Below are positions 28,994-29,044 of a stretch of 29,044 nucleotides of DNA, in pieces. The position numbers and the translations under genes were made by a program. The stretch is from a virus: IMG/VR virus record IMGVR_UViG_3300044956_000293, positions 1-29,044 of that record; one strand, 5' to 3'. A model generated the notes under the pieces. It was given only the letters and a program-made list of their open reading frames with translations, had not been told where the DNA came from and made no database searches. Every line of letters begins with the position of its first letter. Positions within the stretch are counted from its first letter, which is position 1.

Positions 28994-29044
28994 ACCTCGA
29001 GCTCCTCGTCGTCGCCCTCTTCCTCCCCACCCTCCTCGTCCGGC
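28990..29044 (-). CDS. 3' end of the gene before terminase (partial), probably small terminase
   Basis: The last 17 codons plus stop of a minus-strand gene cut by the window edge. The reading is an acidic tail (PDEEGGEEEGDDEELEV, stop TGA) overlapping the terminase start by ATGA. The coupling and position match the small terminase subunit that precedes GpA in lambda-like phages, but the visible part has no diagnostic motif. Confidence 0.6.
   Translation of the reverse strand, partial: PDEEGGEEEGDDEELEV

Noticed and set aside
1-29044. CRISPR arrays, rRNA genes and insertion sequences
   Set aside because: No regularly spaced repeats with unique spacers, no rRNA-like sequence and no transposase motif were seen on either strand.

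Overview
The window is the left part of an integrated tailed prophage (siphovirus-type, lambda-like gene order) in a GC-rich Gram-negative host. Rz/Rz1 spanin genes and a type VI secretion cargo cassette indicate a host with an outer membrane. The overall look suggests a betaproteobacterium, perhaps Oxalobacteraceae-like, but that is inference from composition and gene style only. The left edge is a host tRNA-Leu(CAA) gene at 30-114, followed directly by a tyrosine integrase, so the left attachment site most likely lies at the 3' end of the tRNA. The right prophage end, the repressor and the replication genes are not in the window.

Layout. (1) 1-1304: tRNA-Leu, an attachment-like region with an inverted repeat and three 11-bp-spaced TTACGCA repeats, then the integrase. 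(2) 1305-4659, plus strand: accessory (moron-type) genes. These are a small DUF2622/GhoS-like protein behind a structured leader, an unknown 120-residue protein, a membrane-anchored bacterial PH-domain protein with its own terminator, and a three-gene unit encoding Hcp, a MepA-like murein endopeptidase without signal peptide, and a secreted cysteine-rich protein. The last three look like a T6SS carrier, effector and immunity cassette. (3) 4703-5491, minus strand: an orphan D12-class adenine methyltransferase. (4) 5651-7061, minus: lysis genes in the order holin, GH73 endolysin, Rz with nested Rz1. (5) 7150-20420, minus: tail genes, comprising receptor-binding and tip proteins, tape measure, tail assembly chaperone with a likely programmed -1 frameshift, and tail tube. 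(6) 20417-29044, minus: head-tail joining, DUF2190 capsid decoration, a ClpP-protease/major-capsid fusion, portal, gpW-like connector, a lower-GC HEPN-motif accessory gene, a Mor-like HTH protein, GpA-type terminase and the end of the gene before it.

The late genes are transcribed right to left, and most neighbours overlap by ATGA, TGATG or TAATG, so translation is tightly coupled. The coupling is broken at a few points carrying non-coding signals. A 28-nt hairpin element occurs three times (7102-7131, 23660-23687, 25555-25582). A rho-independent terminator lies between portal and capsid genes. GC-rich hairpins follow the capsid and tail-tube genes.

The most interesting content is the Hcp-endopeptidase-immunity cassette carried by a phage, the HEPN (RX4H) gene inserted in the packaging/head region with its stop codon inside the repeated hairpin, the hairpin family itself, and a 13-bp palindromic word (GTGCAGACGTCTG) present three times. 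All functional calls come from reading the sequence; no database search was possible.
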